Positions 1-5,926 of a DNA stretch of 15,052 bases are shown here, one piece after another. Source of the DNA: an uncultured Ruminococcus sp. (lineage in GTDB: Bacteria; Bacillota; Clostridia; Oscillospirales; Ruminococcaceae); assembly GCA_947177375.1 (NCBI GenBank), contig CAMWUF010000005.1:1-15052 (forward strand), in the 5' to 3' direction. Within the stretch, counting starts at the first letter, position 1. The number at the start of each line of letters is the position of its first letter. Under the pieces are notes generated by a model, which saw only the letters and a program-made list of their open reading frames with translations, ran no database searches and was not told the DNA's origin. The position numbers and the translations under genes are program-made.

Positions 1-10
1 TTCTGTAACA

Positions 11-65
11 TGTAACAAGTTAGCGGAGCAGATAATTTTATAAAAAGCTCCGCTAACTTGTTACA
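11..65. repeat. Perfect 19-bp inverted repeat, 17-nt AT-rich loop
   Basis: Arms 11-29 and 47-65 are exact reverse complements (TGTAACAAGTTAGCGGAGC and its complement) around a 17-nt loop. Neither side has the T-run of an intrinsic terminator. The outer part of the arms shares the word TTGTTACA with the rep terminator at 88-118, and a TGTAACA copy also lies at 4-10. It sits just beyond the 3' end of the replication gene. It could be a protein-binding site, part of a replication origin, or a hairpin for a gene lying outside the window; the sequence does not decide this. Confidence 0.8.
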
Positions 66-87
66 CAGTGAGAGTTTTAGTATGAAT

Positions 88-118
88 AAAAAAACTTGCA
101 ACAAGATTTTGTTACAAG
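88..118 (-). terminator. Intrinsic terminator of the replication gene
   Basis: Read leftwards, the RNA has a 10-bp stem (CTTGTAACAA at 118-109 with TTGTTGCAAG at 104-95), a 4-nt loop and seven U (94-88). One pair is G-U on this strand and would be an A-C mismatch on the other, so the structure belongs to the leftward transcript. It begins about 20 nt after the replication gene's stop codon. Confidence 0.8.
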
Positions 119-136
119 CTTTCTTCTTATTATTTT

Positions 137-2503
137 TTAGGACATGGCAACAGCCATTTCTTGCCCTGTCACCATACAACTTACAATAAATCCTCTGCTC
201 CGCTTTTTATTACCATGCTTGTCTGTATAACTGATTCCTTGAATGTACTTTTTCAAAGTTAATCCTCTGCTCTGAAATGCTTCTGATTTTGTAATCTGTT
301 CAATCAATTCTTTTCTTTTTGACGTACTAAGACCACTGAAAGTTTCATCATCGCACATATCTTCTAACTGTTGGTAAGCTATTTTGGTTTCTTTTCCGTG
401 TTCTGCTAATTCGGTGATGAGTTCCAACAGTTCTTCTTTTATTGCTGTATCGTTCAATTTGTCTCGAATCAAATCTGTGGGTTTTCTGTGCAGTTTCGCA
501 GCTTCTTCCAGTGTATCTTTTGTCAGATTGGGCTCAAATCCATTCCAGGCAAAACTATTGTCATCAATTGTAAATTTGATAGTTTGTCCATGTGCAGCAT
601 GATTGATTTTCGTATGAATCACAAGACGACTCATTTCATCTCTACCATCCCATATGACAGTTAATGCACTCCGGCTGGCATTCACAAGGTCAACGCTCCC
701 TAATGCGGCATTATTTGCATTTTCCTGTGGTTTCTTGTTAACATGTGAAATAAGAATTAAACCACAGTCATATTTTTCGCAGATAGCAGAAATAGTCTGA
801 AATATGGGTCGAACATGATTAATTCTGTTTACATCTACTTCCGGAGGGCAGAAAGCGTGCCAGGGATCAATAATGATTAAATTTGGATTGCAGTTCTGAA
901 TCGTTTTTTCAAAAATATCAATTCTTTGCATATCACTACTATCTTTTGGAAATAAAAAACCGTTAGAAGCCGTTTTGTCAACTACATGAATGTATTCCGA
1001 ATTTGCATCAGCCCCAGCTTTTATTAATCGTTCTCCAATATCGCTGCCACGGTCTTCTGCTGAAATAATTAGAACATTTCTATTTTGAGGAATTGCTTTT
1101 TTACTTTTGTATTCATCTGGAACAGGTAGAGCTTCTCCCCTACTAATAGTTGCAGCCACACCACAAGCAAAGTAGGTTTTGCCTGTTCCGCCTGCTGCCA
1201 TTAGAACAGTATAATCTCCTGCCGGAATATATGGATACCAAACATAGCGAATCGGTTTTTTTTCAAATTCATAAATTTTTTTGGTTGTTAGTGCCGATGC
1301 AGTGAGTGAAAATGGTTCAGATGTATTCTCTACTAATTCGTCAAAGTCGCTAATGTCTGCATAATATGCCGCTTTTCTGGATGCATCCAGTAATCTCTCT
1401 ATTGTCTTCTCCTGCCCAAGAGCTTCCGTAATGTCACTGATGTCGCCTTTTTCTGGACATTCGCTCCAAATTTCTCTTGCTGGAATAATCTTGACGGATT
1501 TGGCAATTCTGCTGACATTCTTTGCGACAGTTTCTCCATAGGTTTCACCAGTTTTGTCATTATCTGTCAGAATAATAATATCATGTTCCTGTAAACCGTC
1601 ATTATATAGTTCTTCATGCCATTGTTTGGATTGCCCGCCATTTGGAAGCGATGTTGCAATAATTTCCATATCGGCAAGAGTTTCTACATCTTTTTCGCCC
1701 TCTACAATGACAATGGGGCATTCTGTATTATCTTTATTATGATGCAATACATCGGCATTGTAAAGGGGTGCTTTTTTGCCAGACAATCCACATTTTTCAT
1801 GGAAACTATTTGTTTCTGGGTTGAATAAGAACCAGACTGCGTTCTTGCTTCCGTCTGAAAATTTGTTGACAACTTTCTTGCCGAAAATACTGCCGTCTGC
1901 GTTTCTGTAGATATGGGTGCGTTCGCCAATTTTTTGACGTTTACCAGATTGTTTCTGTGCTGGTGTAGGATTACTTTTTTCTTGCATTAAAAAAACCTCT
2001 TTCTTTTTTGTAGTATGTAAATTTTCGACATGGTCAAGCTGTTCTTGCATATAAGATATTCCACTTTCTGTTCCCCCTAATTTTGGAAATAAGATTCCTA
2101 ATAAAAAATTAAATCTTTCTTCACTTTCTTGAGCAAGTTTTTCACTTTCGTCTAAAAAAAATAGCTCCTCTGGTAAATTGGATAAAATTTGTTTCAATGT
2201 GACAGAAAATAATTCTGTCCCTGGTATTCTGTTCTGGGTAAAATATTGGTGTAATAATTTTTCGTTCTCTCTATAATTTGTATGAGGTTTGCTTATTGCA
2301 ACATTGCCAAGCTTAATTTTCCCATATTCAGCTTGTTTTTTTAGTTGCTTTATTCGATTACTTGGGGTTTGTGAATATCCTATTTTGACATTTTCCCCAT
2401 ACTCAAGAAAGTAGATAAAACCCAAATAAGAACTTTTGATAGTGCTTTCAATAGATTTCATACGTTCAAATTCATCAGAATTGAAAATTTGAATTTCATT
2501 CAT
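137..2503 (-). CDS. Replication protein: GIY-YIG-like (T5orf172) + TOPRIM + RepA-like ATPase
   Basis: A 788-aa multidomain protein expected to act in the cytoplasm on DNA during plasmid, ICE or phage-type replication. Residues about 27-100 resemble the T5orf172/MUG113 branch of GIY-YIG domains (IYF..., VKIGYS, R50, E79/E81, LHQYF). After a hydrophilic linker (about 140-195), residues about 262-345 form a TOPRIM domain with VEGEKD (267-272) and DND (314-316). Residues about 425-655 form a RecA-fold ATPase of the AAA_25/RepA type: Walker A GGTGKT (438-443), Walker B LIIID (542-546) and SHVNK (586-590). This layout fits a primase-helicase-like or helicase-loading role, inferred from family. The start at 2503 has SD AAAGGAG 9 nt upstream. 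M173 (ATG at 1987-1985) also has an SD, AAAGAGG at 2002-1996, 8 nt upstream, and could give a 616-aa form without the first domain. A terminator follows at 118-88. Expression is probably controlled by the leader at 2559-2783. Confidence 0.88.
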   Translation of the reverse strand: MNEIQIFNSDEFERMKSIESTIKSSYLGFIYFLEYGENVKIGYSQTPSNRIKQLKKQAEYGKIKLGNVAISKPHTNYRENEKLLHQYFTQNRIPGTELFSVTLKQILSNLPEELFFLDESEKLAQESEERFNFLLGILFPKLGGTESGISYMQEQLDHVENLHTTKKKEVFLMQEKSNPTPAQKQSGKRQKIGERTHIYRNADGSIFGKKVVNKFSDGSKNAVWFLFNPETNSFHEKCGLSGKKAPLYNADVLHHNKDNTECPIVIVEGEKDVETLADMEIIATSLPNGGQSKQWHEELYNDGLQEHDIIILTDNDKTGETYGETVAKNVSRIAKSVKIIPAREIWSECPEKGDISDITEALGQEKTIERLLDASRKAAYYADISDFDELVENTSEPFSLTASALTTKKIYEFEKKPIRYVWYPYIPAGDYTVLMAAGGTGKTYFACGVAATISRGEALPVPDEYKSKKAIPQNRNVLIISAEDRGSDIGERLIKAGADANSEYIHVVDKTASNGFLFPKDSSDMQRIDIFEKTIQNCNPNLIIIDPWHAFCPPEVDVNRINHVRPIFQTISAICEKYDCGLILISHVNKKPQENANNAALGSVDLVNASRSALTVIWDGRDEMSRLVIHTKINHAAHGQTIKFTIDDNSFAWNGFEPNLTKDTLEEAAKLHRKPTDLIRDKLNDTAIKEELLELITELAEHGKETKIAYQQLEDMCDDETFSGLSTSKRKELIEQITKSEAFQSRGLTLKKYIQGISYTDKHGNKKRSRGFIVSCMVTGQEMAVAMS

Positions 2504-2558
2504 GTGTAATTACTCCTTTTTCATAAATTTGAGCAAATTACAATTCTAACACACAGCT

Positions 2559-2600
2559 AAAAAAAAAATTTTGCCATGCCTAAAAAAAGGCTTGACAAAA
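2559..2600 (-). terminator. Terminator-attenuator in the replication-gene leader
   Basis: In the leftward transcript, 2600-2589 (TTTTGTCAAGCC) pairs with 2580-2569 (GGCATGGCAAAA): 12 positions with one A-A mismatch and one G-U pair, an 8-nt loop, then ten U (2568-2559). The G-U pair becomes A-C on the other strand, so this is a leftward terminator. It lies between the leader promoters and the gene's SD, so it would stop transcription before the gene unless it is prevented from forming. The 5' arm (AAGCCTTT, 2593-2586) is also perfectly complementary to AAAGGCTT at 2651-2644, giving a mutually exclusive antiterminator. Confidence 0.75.
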
Positions 2601-2620
2601 TCGGATTCTTATGCTACAAT
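2592..2620 (+). promoter_or_regulatory. Consensus promoter of the antisense RNA
   Basis: TTGACA (2592-2597), a 17-bp spacer and TACAAT (2615-2620), on the strand opposite the replication gene. No gene follows within 600 bases on this strand, and a hairpin with a T-run lies about 70 nt after the expected start near 2627. The -35 box overlaps the attenuator stem. Confidence 0.82.
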
Positions 2621-2626
2621 AATATA

Positions 2627-2721
2627 GCAATAAAAAAAATCGAAAGCCTTTGTGTGTATTGAGTTGTAATCTCGACAATTACCATTTTATCACATGAGGG
2701 CTTTTTTGTCAAGCTTTTTTT
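2627..2721 (+). ncRNA. Putative antisense (countertranscript) RNA to the replication-gene leader
   Basis: An untranslated RNA of roughly 80-95 nt is predicted from the promoter at 2592-2620. It has a long hairpin: 2643-2656 pairs with 2691-2704 at all 14 positions, three of them G-U. Inside is a 6-bp hairpin (2662-2667 with 2675-2680) with a 7-nt loop. U-runs follow at 2702-2707 and 2715-2721. The three G-U pairs become A-C mismatches on the opposite strand, so the structure was kept for this strand. It is fully complementary to the leader of the leftward replication mRNA, including the antiterminator segment 2651-2644. The role proposed, copy-number control by attenuation as in pT181 or pIP501, is inferred from this layout. 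Confidence 0.72.
2684..2712 (-). promoter_or_regulatory. Leader promoter P2 for the replication gene
   Basis: On the minus strand, TTGACA (2712-2707), a 17-bp spacer and TAAAAT (2689-2684), giving a start near 2677. It overlaps the terminator half of the antisense RNA. A transcript from here would lack leader segment 1 (2704-2699) but keep segments 2, 3 and 4, so it may favour the antiterminator form. Confidence 0.6.
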
Positions 2722-2747
2722 GGGGTTTCAAAGCAAAACATATGTTC

Positions 2748-2939
2748 TTATATAATACTACCATAAAAATTCCAATTTGTCAAGCGTTTTTTCCAGTGCT
2801 TGAATTTTTTTGCATATATATTATACTTGTTTGTTTCATTAGCAACAATGTAACTGTTCAAAACTGAAATCAATGAATTACAAATTTCTTTTGTCATAAA
2901 AATTTTCACTTTGCCGTGTTCATTTTTTTGATTACTCAT
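2748..2939 (-). CDS. Small basic protein upstream of the replication gene
   Basis: A 63-aa protein, starting MSNQKNEHGK, rich in Lys and Asn, with a basic stretch KKFKHWKKR (44-52). It has a good SD, AGGAGAG, about 7 nt before the ATG at 2939. No domain is recognised and there is no signal peptide or membrane segment. It reads in the same direction as the replication gene, about 245 bases upstream, and its 3' end contains promoter P1. A role in copy control or as a replication partner would fit its position, but nothing in the sequence proves it. Confidence 0.6.
   Translation of the reverse strand: MSNQKNEHGKVKIFMTKEICNSLISVLNSYIVANETNKYNIYAKKFKHWKKRLTNWNFYGSII
2755..2783 (-). promoter_or_regulatory. 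Leader promoter P1 for the replication gene
   Basis: On the minus strand, TTGACA (2783-2778), a 17-bp spacer and TAGTAT (2760-2755), inside the 3' end of the 63-aa gene. A transcript from here would carry the entire region complementary to the antisense RNA. The sequence TTTGTCAAGC followed by a T-rich tail occurs at both P1 and P2 (2706-2720 and 2777-2790) as a direct repeat, so the two may have arisen by duplication or share a regulator. Confidence 0.55.
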
Positions 2940-3040
2940 GTGTTATCTCTCCTGAAAAGTTGATATATGTATTAACTTTTTATGATAGCCATGCTCATTA
3001 TGATAGTATCTATAAACAAATTTTTAAGGAAACATTGTAA

Positions 3041-3148
3041 AGACCGATATGGCAAGCTATGAAATGTACAGACAGATATTCTTTTGTGAGGGTGTCTGAT
3101 GGAAGTTCTTATAGAACGGTCTGGAAACTCCTGCAACAGGGGATTTAA
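3041..3148 (+). pseudogene. Possible C-terminal fragment of an unknown gene
   Basis: A 35-codon open stretch bounded by TAA on both sides, ending in SDGSSYRTVWKLLQQGI. The composition looks protein-like, but there is no SD before its only ATG (3059) and no promoter. It is probably the tail of a lost gene, and the family is not recognised. The surrounding 2940-3220 holds nothing else that can be supported. Confidence 0.25.
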
Positions 3149-3220
3149 TCTCTTATTTATAGAAGATAATACAGTTAAAAAGCAGATTGTAACTTTTTTG
3201 TGAACATATAAAACGATAGA

Positions 3221-3249
3221 TTGACTTATACAAAGGCATATGTTATAAT
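3221..3249 (+). promoter_or_regulatory. Promoter of the tetR-CPBP operon
   Basis: TTGACT (3221-3226), a 17-bp spacer, and TATAAT (3244-3249), which is preceded by TGT (3241-3243) as an extended -10. The expected start is near 3256, inside the operator. Confidence 0.82.
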
Positions 3250-3267
3250 AGCTAATAAGATTAGCTA
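3249..3267. promoter_or_regulatory. TetR-type operator
   Basis: A perfect 8-bp inverted repeat, TAGCTAAT (3249-3256) and ATTAGCTA (3260-3267), with a 3-bp centre. It touches the -10 box and covers the start site. A third half-site-like ATTAGCCA lies at 3281-3288, beside the ATG of the regulator gene. Size and place are typical of TetR-family autorepression. Confidence 0.72.
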
Positions 3268-3289
3268 AATAATAGAGAGGATTAGCCAA

Positions 3290-3868
3290 ATGAAAGTAGG
3301 ATTGAATAAGCAAAAAATAATTGAATCAGCAGCTAATATGGCAGATGAAAAAGGCTTCGCCAATATAACCTTGAAAGTGTTAGCAACAGAACTGGGGATA
3401 AAATCACCATCGTTGTATAAACATTTCAGCGGCGGTCTTGACGAACTGAACAAAGAGCTTATGCTATATGGTTGGCATTATTTAGATGGTGAAATAACAA
3501 AAGCTGTCATAGGTAAATCAAAAGATGATGCAGTAATAGCATTCTGTTATACCTATCGGAAATTTGTTTTAGAACACAAAGGACTGTTTGAAGCTATGCA
3601 ATGGTACAATATGTATCTTTCGGAGGAACATCTACAAGCAACGGTGGGAACGGTGAGTGTTCTGTTTCAGGTGCTCGATGCTTATGGATTGACCGAGGAA
3701 CAAAAAGTTCATACTGTGCGTATGCTTCGAGCTTTTCTGCAAGGATTTTCTACCATTGAAAGCCATGGAGGATATGGAAATCCTGTATCTTTGAATGATA
3801 CCTTTGACTTTGCATTAAAAACCATACTAAATGGAATTGCTGATTTACAGGGAGGAACAGCGCAATGA
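3290..3868 (+). CDS. TetR/AcrR-family transcriptional regulator
   Basis: 192 aa. The N-terminal helix-turn-helix (about residues 8-50) has the usual TetR pattern: IIESAANMADEKGFANITL, then LATELGIKSPSLYKHF. The C-terminal part (about 75-185) is a helical ligand/dimer domain resembling the WHG/TetR_C_33 type. The ATG at 3290 has the SD-like AGAGAGGA upstream. Its stop overlaps the next gene's start (ATGA), so the two are one operon. The inverted repeat at 3249-3267 suggests it represses its own operon. The inducer is unknown. Confidence 0.92.
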   Translation: MKVGLNKQKIIESAANMADEKGFANITLKVLATELGIKSPSLYKHFSGGLDELNKELMLYGWHYLDGEITKAVIGKSKDDAVIAFCYTYRKFVLEHKGLFEAMQWYNMYLSEEHLQATVGTVSVLFQVLDAYGLTEEQKVHTVRMLRAFLQGFSTIESHGGYGNPVSLNDTFDFALKTILNGIADLQGGTAQ

Positions 3869-4782
3869 AAAAGTTTTTGAAAAATATCAGTCCATTCAAT
3901 AACAGAACAGAAATGCCTGCAATACTATTTGTTGTTAAGATAATTCTTGCTTTTGGGGTATGTAAAATAATAGGAGAATTAATTGCCGAAGGTATTGTGA
4001 TACTGATACACTTTGCCCTTAGTAAAAATATCTTTGAGGGAGAAATGTTTGATCAGGAGACTATAACGCTGATAACATATTACGGTTATATCGTTGTAGT
4101 GGGAATCACAATACTTTATTGGAAACTCATTGCGAGAAAGCCCCTGTCCGAAATGGGTATTACCAAACACTTTGGCAATTACTTTATTGGTGCTGCAGTT
4201 GGTATTCTTTTGGTTTTGATTTCCGTTACTGTTATTATGCTGACTGGCAAAATCGAATTTCATGGTATCTTCAAAAATATCCATTATATTATGATAGTCC
4301 TTCTATTCGACGGTTTTATTATACAAGGAGCAACAGAAGAATTTCTTTGCAGAGGAATCATTTTATGCTCTTTAAAAAATAGAACTTCACTTGCCGTTGC
4401 AATAGGGGTAAGCACTGTAATGTTTATTATCCCTCATTTATCAACATTGTTAGATATGGGAGCTGTTTATGGTGTGCTTGGTATAATCAATCTTATTTTA
4501 ATATCAATTATTTTTTCTCTTTTAACGATTCAGTTTAATAGCATTTGGGTGGTTTGTGGCTTACATACTTCTTGGAATTTTATTCTGTTTAGTATCCTTG
4601 GATTGAATTTAAGTGGAAATGATGAAACGGTTATGGCTATCTTTAATATGCAATCTGTAGGCAAAAATATATGTAACGGCGGCAAATACGGTATTGAAGC
4701 AAGTGTGATTACTTCCATTGTGTTAGCTGTTGCTACTGCATTGATTTGGTATATAAATAAAAAGAAAGTAACCACAAAATGA
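3865..4782 (+). CDS. CPBP-family intramembrane metalloprotease
   Basis: A 305-aa protein with about eight hydrophobic segments. The CPBP (Abi) motifs are all present: EExxxR as EEFLCR (158-163), FxxxH as FIIPH (187-191) and HxxxN as HTSWN (234-238). These residues form the metal site of Rce1-type prenyl proteases. Bacterial members act in the membrane and often protect against the cell's own bacteriocins or affect surface proteins; the substrate here is unknown. It is co-translated with the TetR gene through a 4-bp overlap, so it is the likely target of that regulator. No clear terminator follows until 5139. Confidence 0.88.
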   Translation: MKKFLKNISPFNNRTEMPAILFVVKIILAFGVCKIIGELIAEGIVILIHFALSKNIFEGEMFDQETITLITYYGYIVVVGITILYWKLIARKPLSEMGITKHFGNYFIGAAVGILLVLISVTVIMLTGKIEFHGIFKNIHYIMIVLLFDGFIIQGATEEFLCRGIILCSLKNRTSLAVAIGVSTVMFIIPHLSTLLDMGAVYGVLGIINLILISIIFSLLTIQFNSIWVVCGLHTSWNFILFSILGLNLSGNDETVMAIFNMQSVGKNICNGGKYGIEASVITSIVLAVATALIWYINKKKVTTK

Positions 4783-4834
4783 CAAAACCGAATAAATTTT
4801 GTTATCTTAGCAAGCAATCCAAATAATCTTACGC

Positions 4835-4960
4835 TCATGTCACAACTTGCTCTCCATTTGTAATACTGTTAGGTCCATCCACAAGTCTAAGCATATCTGC
4901 ACTGCTTCTTGCAAGTCTGGCATACTCGCTCAAAACTAGAACATCACTATCTTTCAAATT
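4835..4960 (-). pseudogene. Serine recombinase fragment
   Basis: A 41-codon stretch without a start codon, reading DVLVLSEYARLARSSADMLR, then LVD. This matches the region of the serine recombinase (resolvase) catalytic domain that usually reads like D-LVV-LSRLARS-DLL-LVDEL. Only this piece is left: the catalytic serine region before it and the DNA-binding domain after it are gone. It is a relic of an earlier mobile element. Confidence 0.5.
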
Positions 4961-5040
4961 TTATCACTGATTTAAGTTTATTATGTTTCAAAATATATGT
5001 CAATAGAAAATTTCAAGTTATGTGAAATATTAATCAAAAA

Positions 5041-5110
5041 ATTTGTGTGGGTCTACACAAATAGTACACACTAGGTGGGATTACTGATGAAAAAAGTGGT
5101 ACTAGTACCA
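5041..5110. repeat. Two palindromes in the intergenic gap
   Basis: ATTTGTGT (5041-5048) and ACACAAAT (5055-5062) form an 8-bp inverted repeat with a 6-nt centre. A perfect 14-bp palindrome, TGGTACTAGTACCA, lies at 5097-5110. Both lie before the terminator at 5139, so they are not part of the promoter of the next operon. They may be remnants of mobile-element ends or of a lost promoter. Confidence 0.45.
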
Positions 5111-5138
5111 TCAACAGTTAATTATCAGCATAAAAAAG

Positions 5139-5188
5139 AGCGATATTCTTAAAATTCATTGTTAGAGAATATCGCTTTATCCTTTTTT
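5139..5188. terminator. Bidirectional terminator
   Basis: AGCGATATTCT (5139-5149) and AGAATATCGCT (5166-5176) are perfect 11-bp arms with a 16-nt loop. A T-rich tail (5177-5188) follows on the right, and a run of six A (5133-5138) precedes on the left, so it can work both ways. It separates the CPBP region from the two-component operon. Confidence 0.75.
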
Positions 5189-5202
5189 CAGCAAGATGTA
5201 AC

Positions 5203-5231
5203 TTGCAAACATCTGCGTAATGTGCTATAAT
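5203..5231 (+). promoter_or_regulatory. Promoter of the two-component operon
   Basis: TTGCAA (5203-5208), a 17-bp spacer and TATAAT (5226-5231), with TGC just before the -10. The SD GGGAAGG precedes the ATG at 5270. Confidence 0.68.
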
Positions 5232-5269
5232 GGTAGAACAACACTAACAAAGACAGGTGGGAAGGTATC

Positions 5270-5926
5270 ATGAAATATATTACCATTATAGAAGATGATA
5301 TTGCATTAAATAATGGCATTGTTCTTGCATTGAAAGGCTTAAATTACGCTTTCAGACAGTATTACACCATAGGCGAATTTCACCATACAGACCATACTGA
5401 TTTGATTATTCTTGACATCAATCTACCTGACGGGAACGGATTTGATTTTCTCAAAAAACTTCGTCAATCTTCAAATGTTCCTGTTATCATTCTAACTGCA
5501 AATGACCTTGAAACGGATGAGGTTATGGGGTTGGAACTTGGAGCAGATGATTATATAACAAAGCCGTTCAGTCTTATGGTGCTTAGAGCAAGGATTGATA
5601 AGGTGCTGAAAAAAACGTATAATGCAGTAAATAATGTATATACTGATGAAAAATTTTCATTTGATTTCGATAAAATGGAGTTTTTAAAAAGTAATATTCC
5701 TGTAGAATTGAGCAAGACTGAGCAGAAGTTATTGCGGATGTTGATAGAACATAAAAATCAAACACTTACAAGAGAATTTCTGATTGATCGTATTTGGACA
5801 GACGGAGCAGACTTTGTAGATGAAAATGCTTTATCAGTAACAATCAATCGCTTACGAAAAAAGCTAAATGCAACTGATTATATTCAAACTATTTACGGAA
5901 TTGGCTATGTATGGAGGACTTCATGA
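5270..5926 (+). CDS. OmpR/PhoB-type response regulator
   Basis: 218 aa. The receiver domain (about 1-115) has the acidic pocket E8-D9-D10, phospho-acceptor D49 (IILDINLPDG), T76 (LTAND) and K98 (ITKPF). The C-terminal winged helix (about 128-216) has the typical ending RLRKKLN...IQTIYGIGYVW. It overlaps the kinase gene by 4 bp (ATGA). Together with the kinase and the ABC genes it resembles peptide-antibiotic sensing modules (Bce/Vir-like). The inverted repeat at 6758-6805, before the transporter genes, is its likely binding site. Confidence 0.93.
   Translation: MKYITIIEDDIALNNGIVLALKGLNYAFRQYYTIGEFHHTDHTDLIILDINLPDGNGFDFLKKLRQSSNVPVIILTANDLETDEVMGLELGADDYITKPFSLMVLRARIDKVLKKTYNAVNNVYTDEKFSFDFDKMEFLKSNIPVELSKTEQKLLRMLIEHKNQTLTREFLIDRIWTDGADFVDENALSVTINRLRKKLNATDYIQTIYGIGYVWRTS

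Noticed and set aside
2972..3313. 113-aa minus-strand open frame between the small protein and the TetR gene
   Set aside because: It runs antisense to the TetR promoter and operator, lacks an SD and has no protein-like pattern; a chance frame.
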